Source of the DNA: an uncultured Oscillospiraceae bacterium
GTDB lineage: Bacteria > Bacillota > Clostridia > Oscillospirales > Ruminococcaceae
Direction of reading: 5' to 3'
Length of the DNA: 64,000 bases
NCBI GenBank assembly: GCA_947522735.1
Contig: CANNTZ010000003.1
Span: 17,368 to 81,367, forward strand
Both the position numbers and the translations under genes were made by a program. A model generated the notes under the pieces. That model worked only from the letters and a program-made list of their open reading frames with translations. It was not told the origin of the DNA and made no database searches. Positions 8,599-16,701 of this stretch are shown here, one piece after another. Every line of letters begins with the position of its first letter. Positions within the stretch are counted from its first letter, which is position 1.

Positions 8599-9882
8599 TT
8601 ATTCCGACCTTGCGCCAAGCGCCCGCCTGCCTATATCCCTCCGGCAGTGCTTGCCCTCAAAATCGATGCCGTCCATCGCCGCATATGCTCCTGCGAGCGC
8701 CTCTTTGAGGGTGGGGGCGGTGCAGGCCGCGCCAAGCACTCGTCCTCCGGCGGTGACAAACTCGCCGTTTTCGCGCGCCGTTCCGGCGTGGAATATCTCG
8801 GCGTCCGGGCGCTGTCCGTGCTCGTCAAGCCCGTGTATAACGCAGCCCTTTTTATATTTCACGGGATATCCGCCGCTTGCCGCAATAACGCACGCCGCAG
8901 CACCATCCCGCCAGCGGATATCCAGCTCCGCCAGCCTCTCCTCGCTGACCGCACGCATTATCGAGAACAGATCCGTCTCCAGCAGCGGCAGCACCACCTG
9001 CGTCTCCGGATCGCCAAAGCGGCAGTTGTATTCGATCACCTTCGGCCCGTCCGGCGTCAGCATCAGCCCAAAGTAGAGACAGCCTCTGAACGGCCGTCCC
9101 TCGCCGCACATCGCGCGCACCGTCGGCAGGAATATCCGTCTCATGCACTCGTCGGCTATTTCCTCCGTATAGAACGGGTTGGGCGCCACCGTGCCCATAC
9201 CGCCCGTGTTCAGTCCATTGTCGCCGTCAAGCGCGCGCTTGTGATCCATCGACGAGACCATCGGGCGTATCGTCCGGCCGTCGGTGAAAGCGAGCACCGA
9301 AACCTCCGGGCCGGTGAGAAATTCCTCCACAACCACCTTGTTCCCGCTCTCGCCGAACACCTTATCCTCCATTATGGAGCGGAGCGCCGCGGCGGCCTCC
9401 TCCTCGCTCTGCGCTATGACGACGCCCTTGCCGAGCGCGAGGCCATCCGCCTTGACAACCGCCGGATAGCGGTTCCTCTCCTTTATATAACCGAGCGCCG
9501 CCTGCGGGGAATCGAACACCTCGTAATCCGCAGTCGGGATGCCGTATTTTTTCATCAACGCCTTGGAAAAAGCCTTGCTCCCCTCGATGATCGCCGCATC
9601 CGCATGCGGGCCGAAGCAGGGGACGCCCTCCGCCTCAAGACGGTCCGTCATGCCCATGACCAGCGGATCGTCCGGCGCAACGACGGCGAAATCGATGTCG
9701 TTATCCCTTGCGGCTCGAGCCATCCCGTCAATATCCGTCGCACTGACCGGCAGACAGACGGCGTCGCAGGCGATGCCCGCGTTTCCCGGCGCGCAATAGA
9801 GCGCGGTTATCTCCGGGCTGCGCGCAAGACTGCGTATTATCGCGTGCTCACGTCCGCCCGAGCCGACAACAAGAACCCTCAT
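8599..9882 (-). CDS. purD: Phosphoribosylamine-glycine ligase (GARS)
   Basis: The 427-residue ATP-grasp enzyme joins glycine to phosphoribosylamine in de novo purine synthesis. The N-terminal MRVLVVGSGGREHAI, the ATP-grasp segment RYPAVVKADGLALGKGV and the metal site FRGCLYFGLMLT are all present. The start at 9882 lies 8 nt after AGGAGG; an ATG two codons earlier is only 2 nt from the Shine-Dalgarno. It is the last gene of the purE-M-N-H-D operon, 18 bp after purH. Confidence 0.97.
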   Translation of the reverse strand: MRVLVVGSGGREHAIIRSLARSPEITALYCAPGNAGIACDAVCLPVSATDIDGMARAARDNDIDFAVVAPDDPLVMGMTDRLEAEGVPCFGPHADAAIIEGSKAFSKALMKKYGIPTADYEVFDSPQAALGYIKERNRYPAVVKADGLALGKGVVIAQSEEEAAAALRSIMEDKVFGESGNKVVVEEFLTGPEVSVLAFTDGRTIRPMVSSMDHKRALDGDNGLNTGGMGTVAPNPFYTEEIADECMRRIFLPTVRAMCGEGRPFRGCLYFGLMLTPDGPKVIEYNCRFGDPETQVVLPLLETDLFSIMRAVSEERLAELDIRWRDGAAACVIAASGGYPVKYKKGCVIHGLDEHGQRPDAEIFHAGTARENGEFVTAGGRVLGAACTAPTLKEALAGAYAAMDGIDFEGKHCRRDIGRRALGARSE

Positions 9883-9900
9883 ATACATATCCTCCTGCGT

Positions 9901-11454
9901 TCAATGCTTGAAGTGGCGCATGCCGGTGAACACCATCGCGATGCCGTATTTGTTGCAAAGGTCGATGCTGTCCTGGTCGCGAACGGAGCCGCCGGGCTGG
10001 ATGATGGCGGTGATGCCGTTCCGGTGCGCACATTCAACGCAGTCGTCGAACGGGAAAAACGCGTCGGAGCCCATGACCGATCCCCTTGCGCGGTCTCCGG
10101 CATATTTGACGGCAAGCTCGAGCGCGGTGATACGGTTGGTCTGTCCGGGGCCGACGCCGACGGTCATGCCGTCCTTCGCAAGCGCTATGCCGTTGGATTT
10201 GACATGCTTGACCACCCGCCAGACAAAGCGCAGCGCTTCCAGCTCCCTATCGGTTGGCGCGCGTTCGGTGACGACGGTGAGCCTGTCCCCGTCGAACAGC
10301 TCGGTGTCGAGCTGCTGCACAAGCAGCCCGCCGGCAACCTTTTTCATGTCGAGCGCGTCGCGGCTGTTCGGCTTCGCGGGGGCGGCCAGCCTGAGCAGGC
10401 GGATATTCTTCTTGACGGTGAGTATCTCCAGCGCCCTCTCGGAAAAGCCTGGCGCGATGATTATTTCGAGGAAAATTTTCGCAAGCTCGCGCGCGGTGTC
10501 CTCATCCACCTCGCGATTGAGTGCGACGATGCCGCCGAAGATGGAGACGGGGTCGCTCTCGTAGGCTCGCAGATATGCCTCGCAGAGGGTGTCACCCACG
10601 CCCACGCCGCAGGGATTCGCGTGCTTGACGGCGACTGCGCAGGGGATTTCGTCCCCGAACTCCTTGAGCACGTCCAGCGCGCCGTTGGCGTCGTTGATGT
10701 TGTTGTAGGAAAGCTCCTTGCCGTGGAGCTGCTCGCAGGCGGCAAGCGTGTTGTCAAAATTGCCTATCTCACGGTAGAACGCGGCCTTCTGGTGCGGATT
10801 TTCGCCATAGCGCAGATCCTGCACCTTTTCATATGTCATTGTGAATTTATCGGTGAAGGGATCCTTTCCAGCCCGGCGGCGCAGATAGTCCGCTATCAGT
10901 GCATCGTAAGCGGCGGTGGTCTCAAACACCTTGAGCGCGAGATCGAACTTCGTCTTGCGGGAGACCTCGCCCGCGCGCAGCTCGTCGATTACCCTGCCGT
11001 AATCCGCCGGATCGACGATTACCGCGACGTCCTGCCAGTTTTTGGCGGCTGCACGTATCATCGTCGGGCCGCCGATGTCGATGTTTTCGATTGCCTCCTC
11101 AAGTGTGACGTCCGCCTTCAGGATAGTCTGCCTGAAGGGGTAGAGGTTTATCGCGACGACGTCGATGAGGGTGACGCCAAGCGCCTCGGTCTGCCTCATA
11201 TGCTCCTCGTTCGAGCGCATCGCAAGAATCCCCGCATGAACCATCGGGTGCAGCGTCTTGACCCTGCCGTCGAGACATTCAGGAAAGCCTGTGACGTCGG
11301 AGATGCCGGTTACGGGGACGCCGCTTTGCTCAAGGATTTTGTGGGTGCCGCCGGTGGACACAAGCTCAAAGCCCAGCTCGACGAGAGCCTTTGCAAACTC
11401 CACAACGCCTGTCTTGTCGGAAACGCTTATAAGCGCGCGCTTTTTCCTGTTCAT
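9901..11454 (-). CDS. purH: Bifunctional AICAR transformylase / IMP cyclohydrolase
   Basis: The 517-residue enzyme does the last two steps of IMP synthesis. The N-terminal MGS-like cyclohydrolase domain has [15 protein letters not shown] and [11 protein letters not shown]. The transformylase domain has [11 protein letters not shown], the catalytic [18 protein letters not shown] and DSFFPFDD-like [11 protein letters not shown] near the end. The start at 11454 is preferred because AGAGG precedes it by 9 nt. It lies 39 bp after purN and 18 bp before purD. Confidence 0.97.
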   Translation of the reverse strand: MNRKKRALISVSDKTGVVEFAKALVELGFELVSTGGTHKILEQSGVPVTGISDVTGFPECLDGRVKTLHPMVHAGILAMRSNEEHMRQTEALGVTLIDVVAINLYPFRQTILKADVTLEEAIENIDIGGPTMIRAAAKNWQDVAVIVDPADYGRVIDELRAGEVSRKTKFDLALKVFETTAAYDALIADYLRRRAGKDPFTDKFTMTYEKVQDLRYGENPHQKAAFYREIGNFDNTLAACEQLHGKELSYNNINDANGALDVLKEFGDEIPCAVAVKHANPCGVGVGDTLCEAYLRAYESDPVSIFGGIVALNREVDEDTARELAKIFLEIIIAPGFSERALEILTVKKNIRLLRLAAPAKPNSRDALDMKKVAGGLLVQQLDTELFDGDRLTVVTERAPTDRELEALRFVWRVVKHVKSNGIALAKDGMTVGVGPGQTNRITALELAVKYAGDRARGSVMGSDAFFPFDDCVECAHRNGITAIIQPGGSVRDQDSIDLCNKYGIAMVFTGMRHFKH

Positions 11455-11493
11455 GTTGACCATCCTCTCAGCATAAAATATATGTGATATGAC

Positions 11494-12090
11494 TTATTTA
11501 CCGGCGTTTTCGGCAGCGACTATCCGCACTGCCTCGGGCAATATCCTCCACTCCGCCTGCTCCATCACGCGGCGCTGCAAAATTTCCGGCGTGTCTCCGG
11601 GCAGCACGTCCACCGCCCTTTGAGCGATTATCTCGCCGCCGTCGGTGATTTCGTTGACATAAAACACCGTCGCGCCCGTGATCTTTACGCCGTAATCGAG
11701 CGCTGCGCGGTGCACCCGCAGCCCGTAGAAGCCCTCGCCGCAAAATGATGGAATCAGCGAGGGATGCACGTTGATTATCCGGCGCGGAAAGCGTTCGAGC
11801 ACCGTTTTGCCAAGTATGCGCAGAAAGCCTGCCAGCACCACAAGCTGCGCGCCGAAGCGCTCAAGCTGTTCAAGTATCGCCCTGTCGAACGCCTCGGAAT
11901 CGGCAAACGCGCTTCTGTCCACGACCGCCGAGGGTATCCCCGCCTTTTTTGCGCGCTCCAGCGCGAGCACGCCGGGCTTTGAGGAGATGACGCAGACAAT
12001 CTCGGCGCTCCCAAGCTCCCCCGCCCGCTGCGCGTCGATCAACGCCTGTAGATTTGTGCCGCCGCCCGATACGAGCACCGCCGTTCTCAT
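11494..12090 (-). CDS. purN: Phosphoribosylglycinamide formyltransferase
   Basis: The 198-residue folate-dependent GAR transformylase shows AVLVSGGGTNLQAL at the N-terminus, the catalytic INVHPSLIPSF (asparagine and histidine) and the conserved aspartate in ITGATVFYVNEITDGG. GGGGG lies 7 nt before the ATG at 12090. Another in-frame ATG at 12108 overlaps the purM stop as ATGA, so coupling to purM is possible. The open frame further upstream is only purM read in another frame. Confidence 0.95.
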   Translation of the reverse strand: MRTAVLVSGGGTNLQALIDAQRAGELGSAEIVCVISSKPGVLALERAKKAGIPSAVVDRSAFADSEAFDRAILEQLERFGAQLVVLAGFLRILGKTVLERFPRRIINVHPSLIPSFCGEGFYGLRVHRAALDYGVKITGATVFYVNEITDGGEIIAQRAVDVLPGDTPEILQRRVMEQAEWRILPEAVRIVAAENAGK

Positions 12091-12104
12091 CATTTTTCCC
12101 CCGC

Positions 12105-13139
12105 TCATCTTATCTCTATGCCCTTTTCGCCGTCGCGCACCTCGCCGATAACGCCTGCGTCCACGCCATGGCGGGCAAGCAGCGCTATCGCGTCGTCCAC
12201 GGCGTCCGGGCGCAGGATAACTATCATGCCGACGCCCATGTTGAAGGTGTTGAACATGTCGCGCTCCGAAATGCGTCCGGCCTGCTGAATGTATTGGAAC
12301 AATGCGGGAATCTTGACGGCGCCGCGGTCGATGACGGCACACCTTCCCTCCGGCAGCGCGCGCGGTATGTTTTCGTAGAATCCGCCGCCGGTAATGTTGG
12401 CGACGGCCTTGACGCCGCCTGCCGCGATAAGCGCGAGCACCGGCTTTACATATATCCTCGTCGGCGCGATGAGCGCGTCGATAAGCGGCACTCCGAGGAC
12501 TGACGAGTCGTACATTACACCTTCGGTCATCGGGAAAATCTTGCGCACCAGCGAAAAGCCGTTGGAATGAACCCCGGTGGAGGCAAGGCCAAGAATGACG
12601 TCGCCTGCGCTGACGGAGGAATTATCGAGTATCCTCTCTCTGTCTACGATTCCGACGCAGAAGCCCGCAAGGTCGTATTCGCCCTCCGGATAAAAGCCGG
12701 GCATTTCGGCGGTCTCGCCGCCGATAAGCGCGCAGCCTGCACGCACGCAGCCCTCCGCGACGCCCTCGACAATTTCGGCGACCTGCTCCGGCACGTTTTT
12801 TCCGAGCGCGAGATAATCGAGGAAGAACAGCGGCCTTGCGCCGCAGCATATGACGTCGTTCGCAACCATCGCCACGCAGTCGATGCCGACGGTGTTGTGC
12901 CGTCCGGAAAAGAAAGCAAGCTTTAGCTTTGTGCCCACGCCGTCGGTGCCGGACACGAGCACCGGCTGCTTCATCCCGCCGATATCCGGCATGAACAGTC
13001 CGCCGAAGCCGCCGATATCCGATACCACGCCGCCCGTCACGGTGCGCGCGACATGCTTTTTCATCAGCTCGACCGCCCTGTAGCCTGCGGTCACGTCCAC
13101 GCCTGCGGCCTTGTAGCTCTCGCTGAAGCTCTTTTCCAT
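12105..13139 (-). CDS. purM: Phosphoribosylformylglycinamidine cyclo-ligase (AIR synthase)
   Basis: The 344-residue ATP-dependent ligase closes the imidazole ring. Family landmarks are SYKAAGVDVTAGYRAVE at the N-terminus, DIGGFGGLF, VSGTDGVGTKLKLA, and the glycine-rich ALIGGETAEMPGFY. It lies 31 bp after purE; purC and purF, which often sit between these genes in Firmicutes, are absent here. Confidence 0.97.
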   Translation of the reverse strand: MEKSFSESYKAAGVDVTAGYRAVELMKKHVARTVTGGVVSDIGGFGGLFMPDIGGMKQPVLVSGTDGVGTKLKLAFFSGRHNTVGIDCVAMVANDVICCGARPLFFLDYLALGKNVPEQVAEIVEGVAEGCVRAGCALIGGETAEMPGFYPEGEYDLAGFCVGIVDRERILDNSSVSAGDVILGLASTGVHSNGFSLVRKIFPMTEGVMYDSSVLGVPLIDALIAPTRIYVKPVLALIAAGGVKAVANITGGGFYENIPRALPEGRCAVIDRGAVKIPALFQYIQQAGRISERDMFNTFNMGVGMIVILRPDAVDDAIALLARHGVDAGVIGEVRDGEKGIEIR

Positions 13140-13170
13140 TTGAGTTTCACCTTCCCTTTAACTTCGAATT

Positions 13171-13671
13171 TTAAAGTGTTTCAAGCTCTTTTTGCAGCTC
13201 CGCGTCCTTTTTCGCAACCTCCGCTGCCATCCGCTCCTTATATTCGTCCAGCTTCTCCGCGAGCGCCTCGTCGCATATCGCGAGCATCTGCACGGCAAGC
13301 AGCGCCGCGTTGGCGGCCCCGTCGATCGCCACGGTCGCGACAGGTATTCCCTTGGGCATCTGAACCGTTGCAAGCAGAGCGTCCAGCCCGTCGAGCGTCG
13401 AGGACTTGACCGGTATGCCGATCACCGGCAGCGAGCTGTTCGCCGCCAGCGCCCCAGCCAGATGCGCGGCCTTTCCCGCCGCCGCGATAATTGCGCCAAA
13501 GCCGTTTGCACGCGCGTTTTTCGCAAATTCTGCGGCCGCCTCCGGCGTGCGGTGCGCCGACATGACGTGCGCCTCATACTCCACGCCGAAGCGCTTGAGC
13601 TCTGACATCGCGCCCTTGACGACCGGCAGGTCGCTGTCGCTCCCCATTATTATCGCAACTCTTTTACTCAT
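13171..13671 (-). CDS. purE: N5-carboxyaminoimidazole ribonucleotide mutase
   Basis: A 166-residue class I PurE, which converts N5-CAIR to CAIR. The nucleotide-binding IIMGSDSDLPVVKGAM, the catalytic SAHRTPEAAAEFA and the GKAAHLAGALAA loop are present. The start at 13671 follows GGGGGG by about 9 nt. It is the first gene of the purine operon. No separate promoter is visible between it and the upstream terminator at 13705-13739, so transcription probably reads through from 13873. No purK is seen. Confidence 0.95.
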   Translation of the reverse strand: MSKRVAIIMGSDSDLPVVKGAMSELKRFGVEYEAHVMSAHRTPEAAAEFAKNARANGFGAIIAAAGKAAHLAGALAANSSLPVIGIPVKSSTLDGLDALLATVQMPKGIPVATVAIDGAANAALLAVQMLAICDEALAEKLDEYKERMAAEVAKKDAELQKELETL

Positions 13672-13704
13672 TGCAAGGCCCCCCGTATTCACAATTCTCA
13701 CCGT

Positions 13705-13739
13705 AAAAAAAATTAAGCCGTCGCGCAGTGGCAGACGGC
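13705..13739 (-). terminator. Intrinsic terminator between the leader RNA and purE
   Basis: On the minus strand GCCGUC (13739-13734) pairs with GACGGC (13722-13717), followed by TTAA and eight T (13712-13705). It lies only 33 nt before the purE start codon. Confidence 0.75.
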
Positions 13740-13873
13740 AGTATGCACCTGTTCAGAGAGCTTCCGCGGATGGCTATACGAGCCTCCGAGCAGCCCGAAG
13801 CATTCCATATGCAGCCGATGAGACACCTTGTACGCGTAGCACATTTCCGCTGCCTCCCGCAAAAATTCTCTCT
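13705..13873 (-). ncRNA. Candidate structured RNA upstream of purE (6S RNA-like)
   Basis: A good promoter would start an RNA near 13873, and an intrinsic terminator ends it at 13705, giving about 169 nt. Seen by hand folding: an 11-bp closing stem (5' GCGGGAGGCAG with 3' CUGCCGUCUGC, one mismatch), then AUGUGC pairing with GUGCAU, then a large open bubble of about 22 nt on each side. A terminal rod with GGCU/AGCC, AUAUG/CGUAU and GCUUC/GAGGC completes it. A closing stem, central bubble and terminal stem with this length are what 6S RNA looks like, and 6S genes often neighbour purine or folate genes. The 3' side of the closing stem overlaps the terminator, so a purine-operon attenuator is the main alternative. 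Confidence 0.5.
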
Positions 13874-13879
13874 GTTTTA

Positions 13880-13908
13880 ATTGTAGCTTAAATCCCGGCA
13901 AATTTCAA
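13880..13908 (-). promoter_or_regulatory. Promoter of the purE leader RNA
   Basis: On the minus strand TTGAAA (13908-13903), a 17-nt spacer and TACAAT (13885-13880), each hexamer one base off consensus. Confidence 0.8.
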
Positions 13909-13998
13909 TCGCAAAATTTGCCGCCGGAGCAAATTCGTAGGATATGGTAGTCTTGCACTGAAAATGCAGTGGAATGTTGTGACAGTTGTCAGGCAGTG

Positions 13999-15585
13999 TT
14001 ACTCGTCCTGCGCCGGCTCCCGCTGCGAGCCGATCAGCAGATAGTACTCCATCGAATCCACCAGTGCAAGCCAACTGGCCTCGATGATGTCGGTGGAGAC
14101 GCCTACGGTGGTCCAGCTTGAAACGCCGTCGGTGCTGTCGATGAATACGCGAACCTTTGCGGCGGTAGCCGCGCCGGGATTCATCACACGCACCTTGTAG
14201 TCCACCAGCCGCACGCTCCTGAGCTGCGGATAGAACACCTCGAGCGCGCGGCGCAGCGCCATATCGAGCGCGTTGACCGGGCCGTCGCCCTCGGCGCCCG
14301 TGACCTCGACGTTGTCGCCGACGCGTATCTTTATCAGCGCCGTTTCGCCGCTCTCCCCCTCGGCGACCGGCATACGGCCGCTGGTGTTGTAGTGTATCAG
14401 CGTGAAGGTCGGCGAATATTCGCCGAGCGTCTTGAGCGCGAGCAGCTCGAGGCTTGCCGCCGCCGATTCAAACTGATAGCCGTCGTTTTCGAGCCGCTTG
14501 ACCGAATCGAGGAGCTTCTGCGTCTCCTCGCTGGTGCGTGAGACGTGGCTGCCGAGCTTGTGGAGTATCTCCGCGGCGGCACTCCTGCCCGAAAATTCCG
14601 AGATGAGAAATTCCCGACGGTTGCCGACCGCCTCCGGGTCGATGTGCTCGAATGTCGCAGGGTTTTTGAGCACGCCGTCCACGTGCATTCCGCCCTTGTG
14701 CGCAAAGGCGTTGCGCCCGACATATGGCAGCGAGCTGTCCGGTATTACGTTGGTTATCTCGGCGATGATGTTTGCGGTGCGGGTTATGTTGGACATCCTC
14801 TCCGCGGGAACGCAGTCGTAGCCGAGCTTCAACTGGAGACTGGGGATGACTGTGGAGAGGTTTGTGTTGCCGCAGCGCTCTCCTGTGCCGATAAAGGTGC
14901 CCTGCACCATATCCGCACCGCATTGCACGGCGGTTATCGCGTTCGCGTCGGCGCAGCCCACGTCGTTGTGGCAGTGGACGCCGACCGGGACGCCGAGGCC
15001 GCTTATCACGTCGGTGGTGACGCGCGCTATCTCGTCCGGGAAGCAGCCGCCGCAGGTGTCGCAAAGGACTATCTTGTCCGCGCCCGCCCTCAGCGCCGCT
15101 TTGACCGATTCCATCGCATAGCCGCGGCTGCGCCTGTAGCCGTCAAAAAAGTGCTCCGCGTCAAATATGACCTCCCGTCCGCGGCTCTTTAGAAAACCGA
15201 CGGTGTCGGCGATCATCGCGAGGTTTTCTTCCTCCGATACGCCCAGAACCTCGCGCACATGGAGATCCCAGCTCTTGCCGAAGATGGTGACCGCCGGAGT
15301 TCCCGCCGATATCAGTGCAAGACAGTGCTCGTCGTCGGCAGCGTCAAGCCCGCGCCGCCGCGTCGAGCCGAACGCACAGAGCTTGGCGTGGCGCATCCTG
15401 CGCCGCACCGCAAGCTCGAAGAAGCGCGCCTCCTTGGGGCTGGAAAAGGGCGTTCCCGCCTCGATATAGCCGACGCCGAAGCGGTCGAGCGTCTTTAAAA
15501 TATTCATCTTGTCCTCGACGGAATAGCTGACGGACGCACCCTGCATCCCGTCGCGCAGCGTCGTATCAAGTATCTGAACCTTCAT
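13999..15585 (-). CDS. cimA: (R)-citramalate synthase
   Basis: The 528-residue HMGL-like enzyme condenses pyruvate with acetyl-CoA to citramalate, a route to 2-ketobutyrate and isoleucine. The TIM barrel opens with ILDTTLRDGMQGASVSYS and carries the metal histidines in GVHCHNDVGCADANA. The long form with NTNLSTVIPSLQLKLGYD and a C-terminal LeuA-type regulatory domain (KVRVFIDSTDGVSSWTTVGV) distinguishes CimA from LeuA. It is monocistronic, with its own promoter, and ends about 90 nt before the promoter of the purE leader. Confidence 0.92.
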   Translation of the reverse strand: MKVQILDTTLRDGMQGASVSYSVEDKMNILKTLDRFGVGYIEAGTPFSSPKEARFFELAVRRRMRHAKLCAFGSTRRRGLDAADDEHCLALISAGTPAVTIFGKSWDLHVREVLGVSEEENLAMIADTVGFLKSRGREVIFDAEHFFDGYRRSRGYAMESVKAALRAGADKIVLCDTCGGCFPDEIARVTTDVISGLGVPVGVHCHNDVGCADANAITAVQCGADMVQGTFIGTGERCGNTNLSTVIPSLQLKLGYDCVPAERMSNITRTANIIAEITNVIPDSSLPYVGRNAFAHKGGMHVDGVLKNPATFEHIDPEAVGNRREFLISEFSGRSAAAEILHKLGSHVSRTSEETQKLLDSVKRLENDGYQFESAAASLELLALKTLGEYSPTFTLIHYNTSGRMPVAEGESGETALIKIRVGDNVEVTGAEGDGPVNALDMALRRALEVFYPQLRSVRLVDYKVRVMNPGAATAAKVRVFIDSTDGVSSWTTVGVSTDIIEASWLALVDSMEYYLLIGSQREPAQDE

Positions 15586-15624
15586 AGCCTTATCTCCGGT
15601 GATCTATCGATTTGTGACGCTACT

Positions 15625-15653
15625 ATCTTAACATAAAACCCGTGGAAATACAA
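15625..15653 (-). promoter_or_regulatory. Promoter of cimA
   Basis: On the minus strand TTGTAT (15653-15648), 17 nt, TAAGAT (15630-15625). Start expected near 15618, giving a short leader of about 33 nt without a T-box or attenuator. The rest of the gap to the next gene (15654-15818) shows nothing recognisable. Confidence 0.65.
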
Positions 15654-15818
15654 TATTTACACCCTGCGCTCAGAGATTTTTTCCGTGCAGTCCATGGCTT
15701 TTCTCCGGAAAATGACGTTTTGTCCGAGGCCGCTTTTATTTTTTGAGAGCGCCGCCTGAATATTTCGACGGCAACGGCTGAAAATATGATAAGCAATAAA
15801 AAAAGAGGTAAACCGCCC

Positions 15819-16508
15819 ATGAACGCTCCGCTCATCCAGCTCGACAATATCCGCAAGATCTATCGCACCTCCGCCGGGAGCGTCAATGCCCTCGACGGCG
15901 TCAGCATGACCGTGAACAGCGGTGATTTTCTTGCCGTGCTCGGCCGATCCGGCTCCGGAAAGACCACCCTTATGAACCTCATCGGCTGTCTGGATACACC
16001 AACCTCCGGCCGGTATCTGCTCGGCGGCAAAAACGTCTCTCATATGCGCGAGACGCAGCTCTCGGAGATACGCAACCGGCGCGTAGGCTTCATCTTCCAG
16101 AGCTTCAATCTCATCCCAACCCTCACCGCTCTCGAAAACGTCGAGCTTCCTCTGCGCTATCGCGGCGTTCCAAGCCGGCAGCGCAGCGCCGTCGCAGGAG
16201 ACGCGCTCATCCAAATGGGTCTCTCTCACCGGATGCTTCACTATCCCCGGCAGCTCTCCGGCGGACAGCAGCAGCGCGTCGCCATTGCCCGGGCGCTCGC
16301 CGCCGGGCCGCAGATCATCCTTGCAGACGAGCCCACCGGCAATCTCGACTCCGTCTCCGGGCAGGAGATCATGCAGGCGCTATCCGCTCTTTGGAAAGCG
16401 GGCAAAACCATCCTGCTCATCACCCATGACAGCGCTGTCGCCGCTTTCGCGCCCAAGCACATAACGATGTGCGACGGAAGGATAACGGAGCCGCAGACAT
16501 TTGCTTGA
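15819..16508 (+). CDS. ABC transporter ATPase, MacB/LolD type, without adjacent permease
   Basis: A 229-residue ATPase with Walker A GRSGSGKTT, Q-loop FIFQSFNLIPTLTALENV, signature LSGGQQQRVAIARAL and Walker B IILADEPTGNLDSVSG. The Q-loop wording is typical of the MacB/LolD/FtsE branch, which works with FtsX-like permeases in export or mechanotransmission. The ATG at 15819 follows AAAGAGG by about 10 nt. No permease lies on either side: cimA is divergent upstream and pckG has its own promoter downstream. The partner must be elsewhere or lost. Confidence 0.88.
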   Translation: MNAPLIQLDNIRKIYRTSAGSVNALDGVSMTVNSGDFLAVLGRSGSGKTTLMNLIGCLDTPTSGRYLLGGKNVSHMRETQLSEIRNRRVGFIFQSFNLIPTLTALENVELPLRYRGVPSRQRSAVAGDALIQMGLSHRMLHYPRQLSGGQQQRVAIARALAAGPQIILADEPTGNLDSVSGQEIMQALSALWKAGKTILLITHDSAVAAFAPKHITMCDGRITEPQTFA

Positions 16509-16559
16509 CGGACTTTATTAAATAATCGTTAAATTTAAGACGATATCCGTCGAAGGGAC

Positions 16560-16587
16560 TTGAAAATAATTGTTTTTGATGTATAAT
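16560..16587 (+). promoter_or_regulatory. Promoter of pckG
   Basis: TTGAAA (16560-16565), 16 nt, TATAAT (16582-16587). The leader to the ATG at 16702 is about 108 nt. AACGGAGCTTG appears twice in the leader, the second copy serving as the ribosome binding site. Confidence 0.75.
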
Positions 16588-16701
16588 GATATGTGTGGAA
16601 GATTTGATTTTCCTTTGCAAAAAATAAATTACGGCGGCATTAACGGAGCTTGAGTCTGTGTTGCTTTTATCCCGTCTGTCCGCCGGGAAACGGAGCTTGT
16701 A

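Noticed and set aside
8647..11487. A 946-codon plus-strand frame opposite purD and purH
   Set aside because: Antisense of two certain genes; its composition is rich in Arg, His and Arg-Arg pairs, and such frames are a by-product of GC-rich third positions.
15586..15818. A T-box or other amino-acid-sensing leader for cimA
   Set aside because: The predicted leader is only about 33 nt, with no terminator or T-box core.
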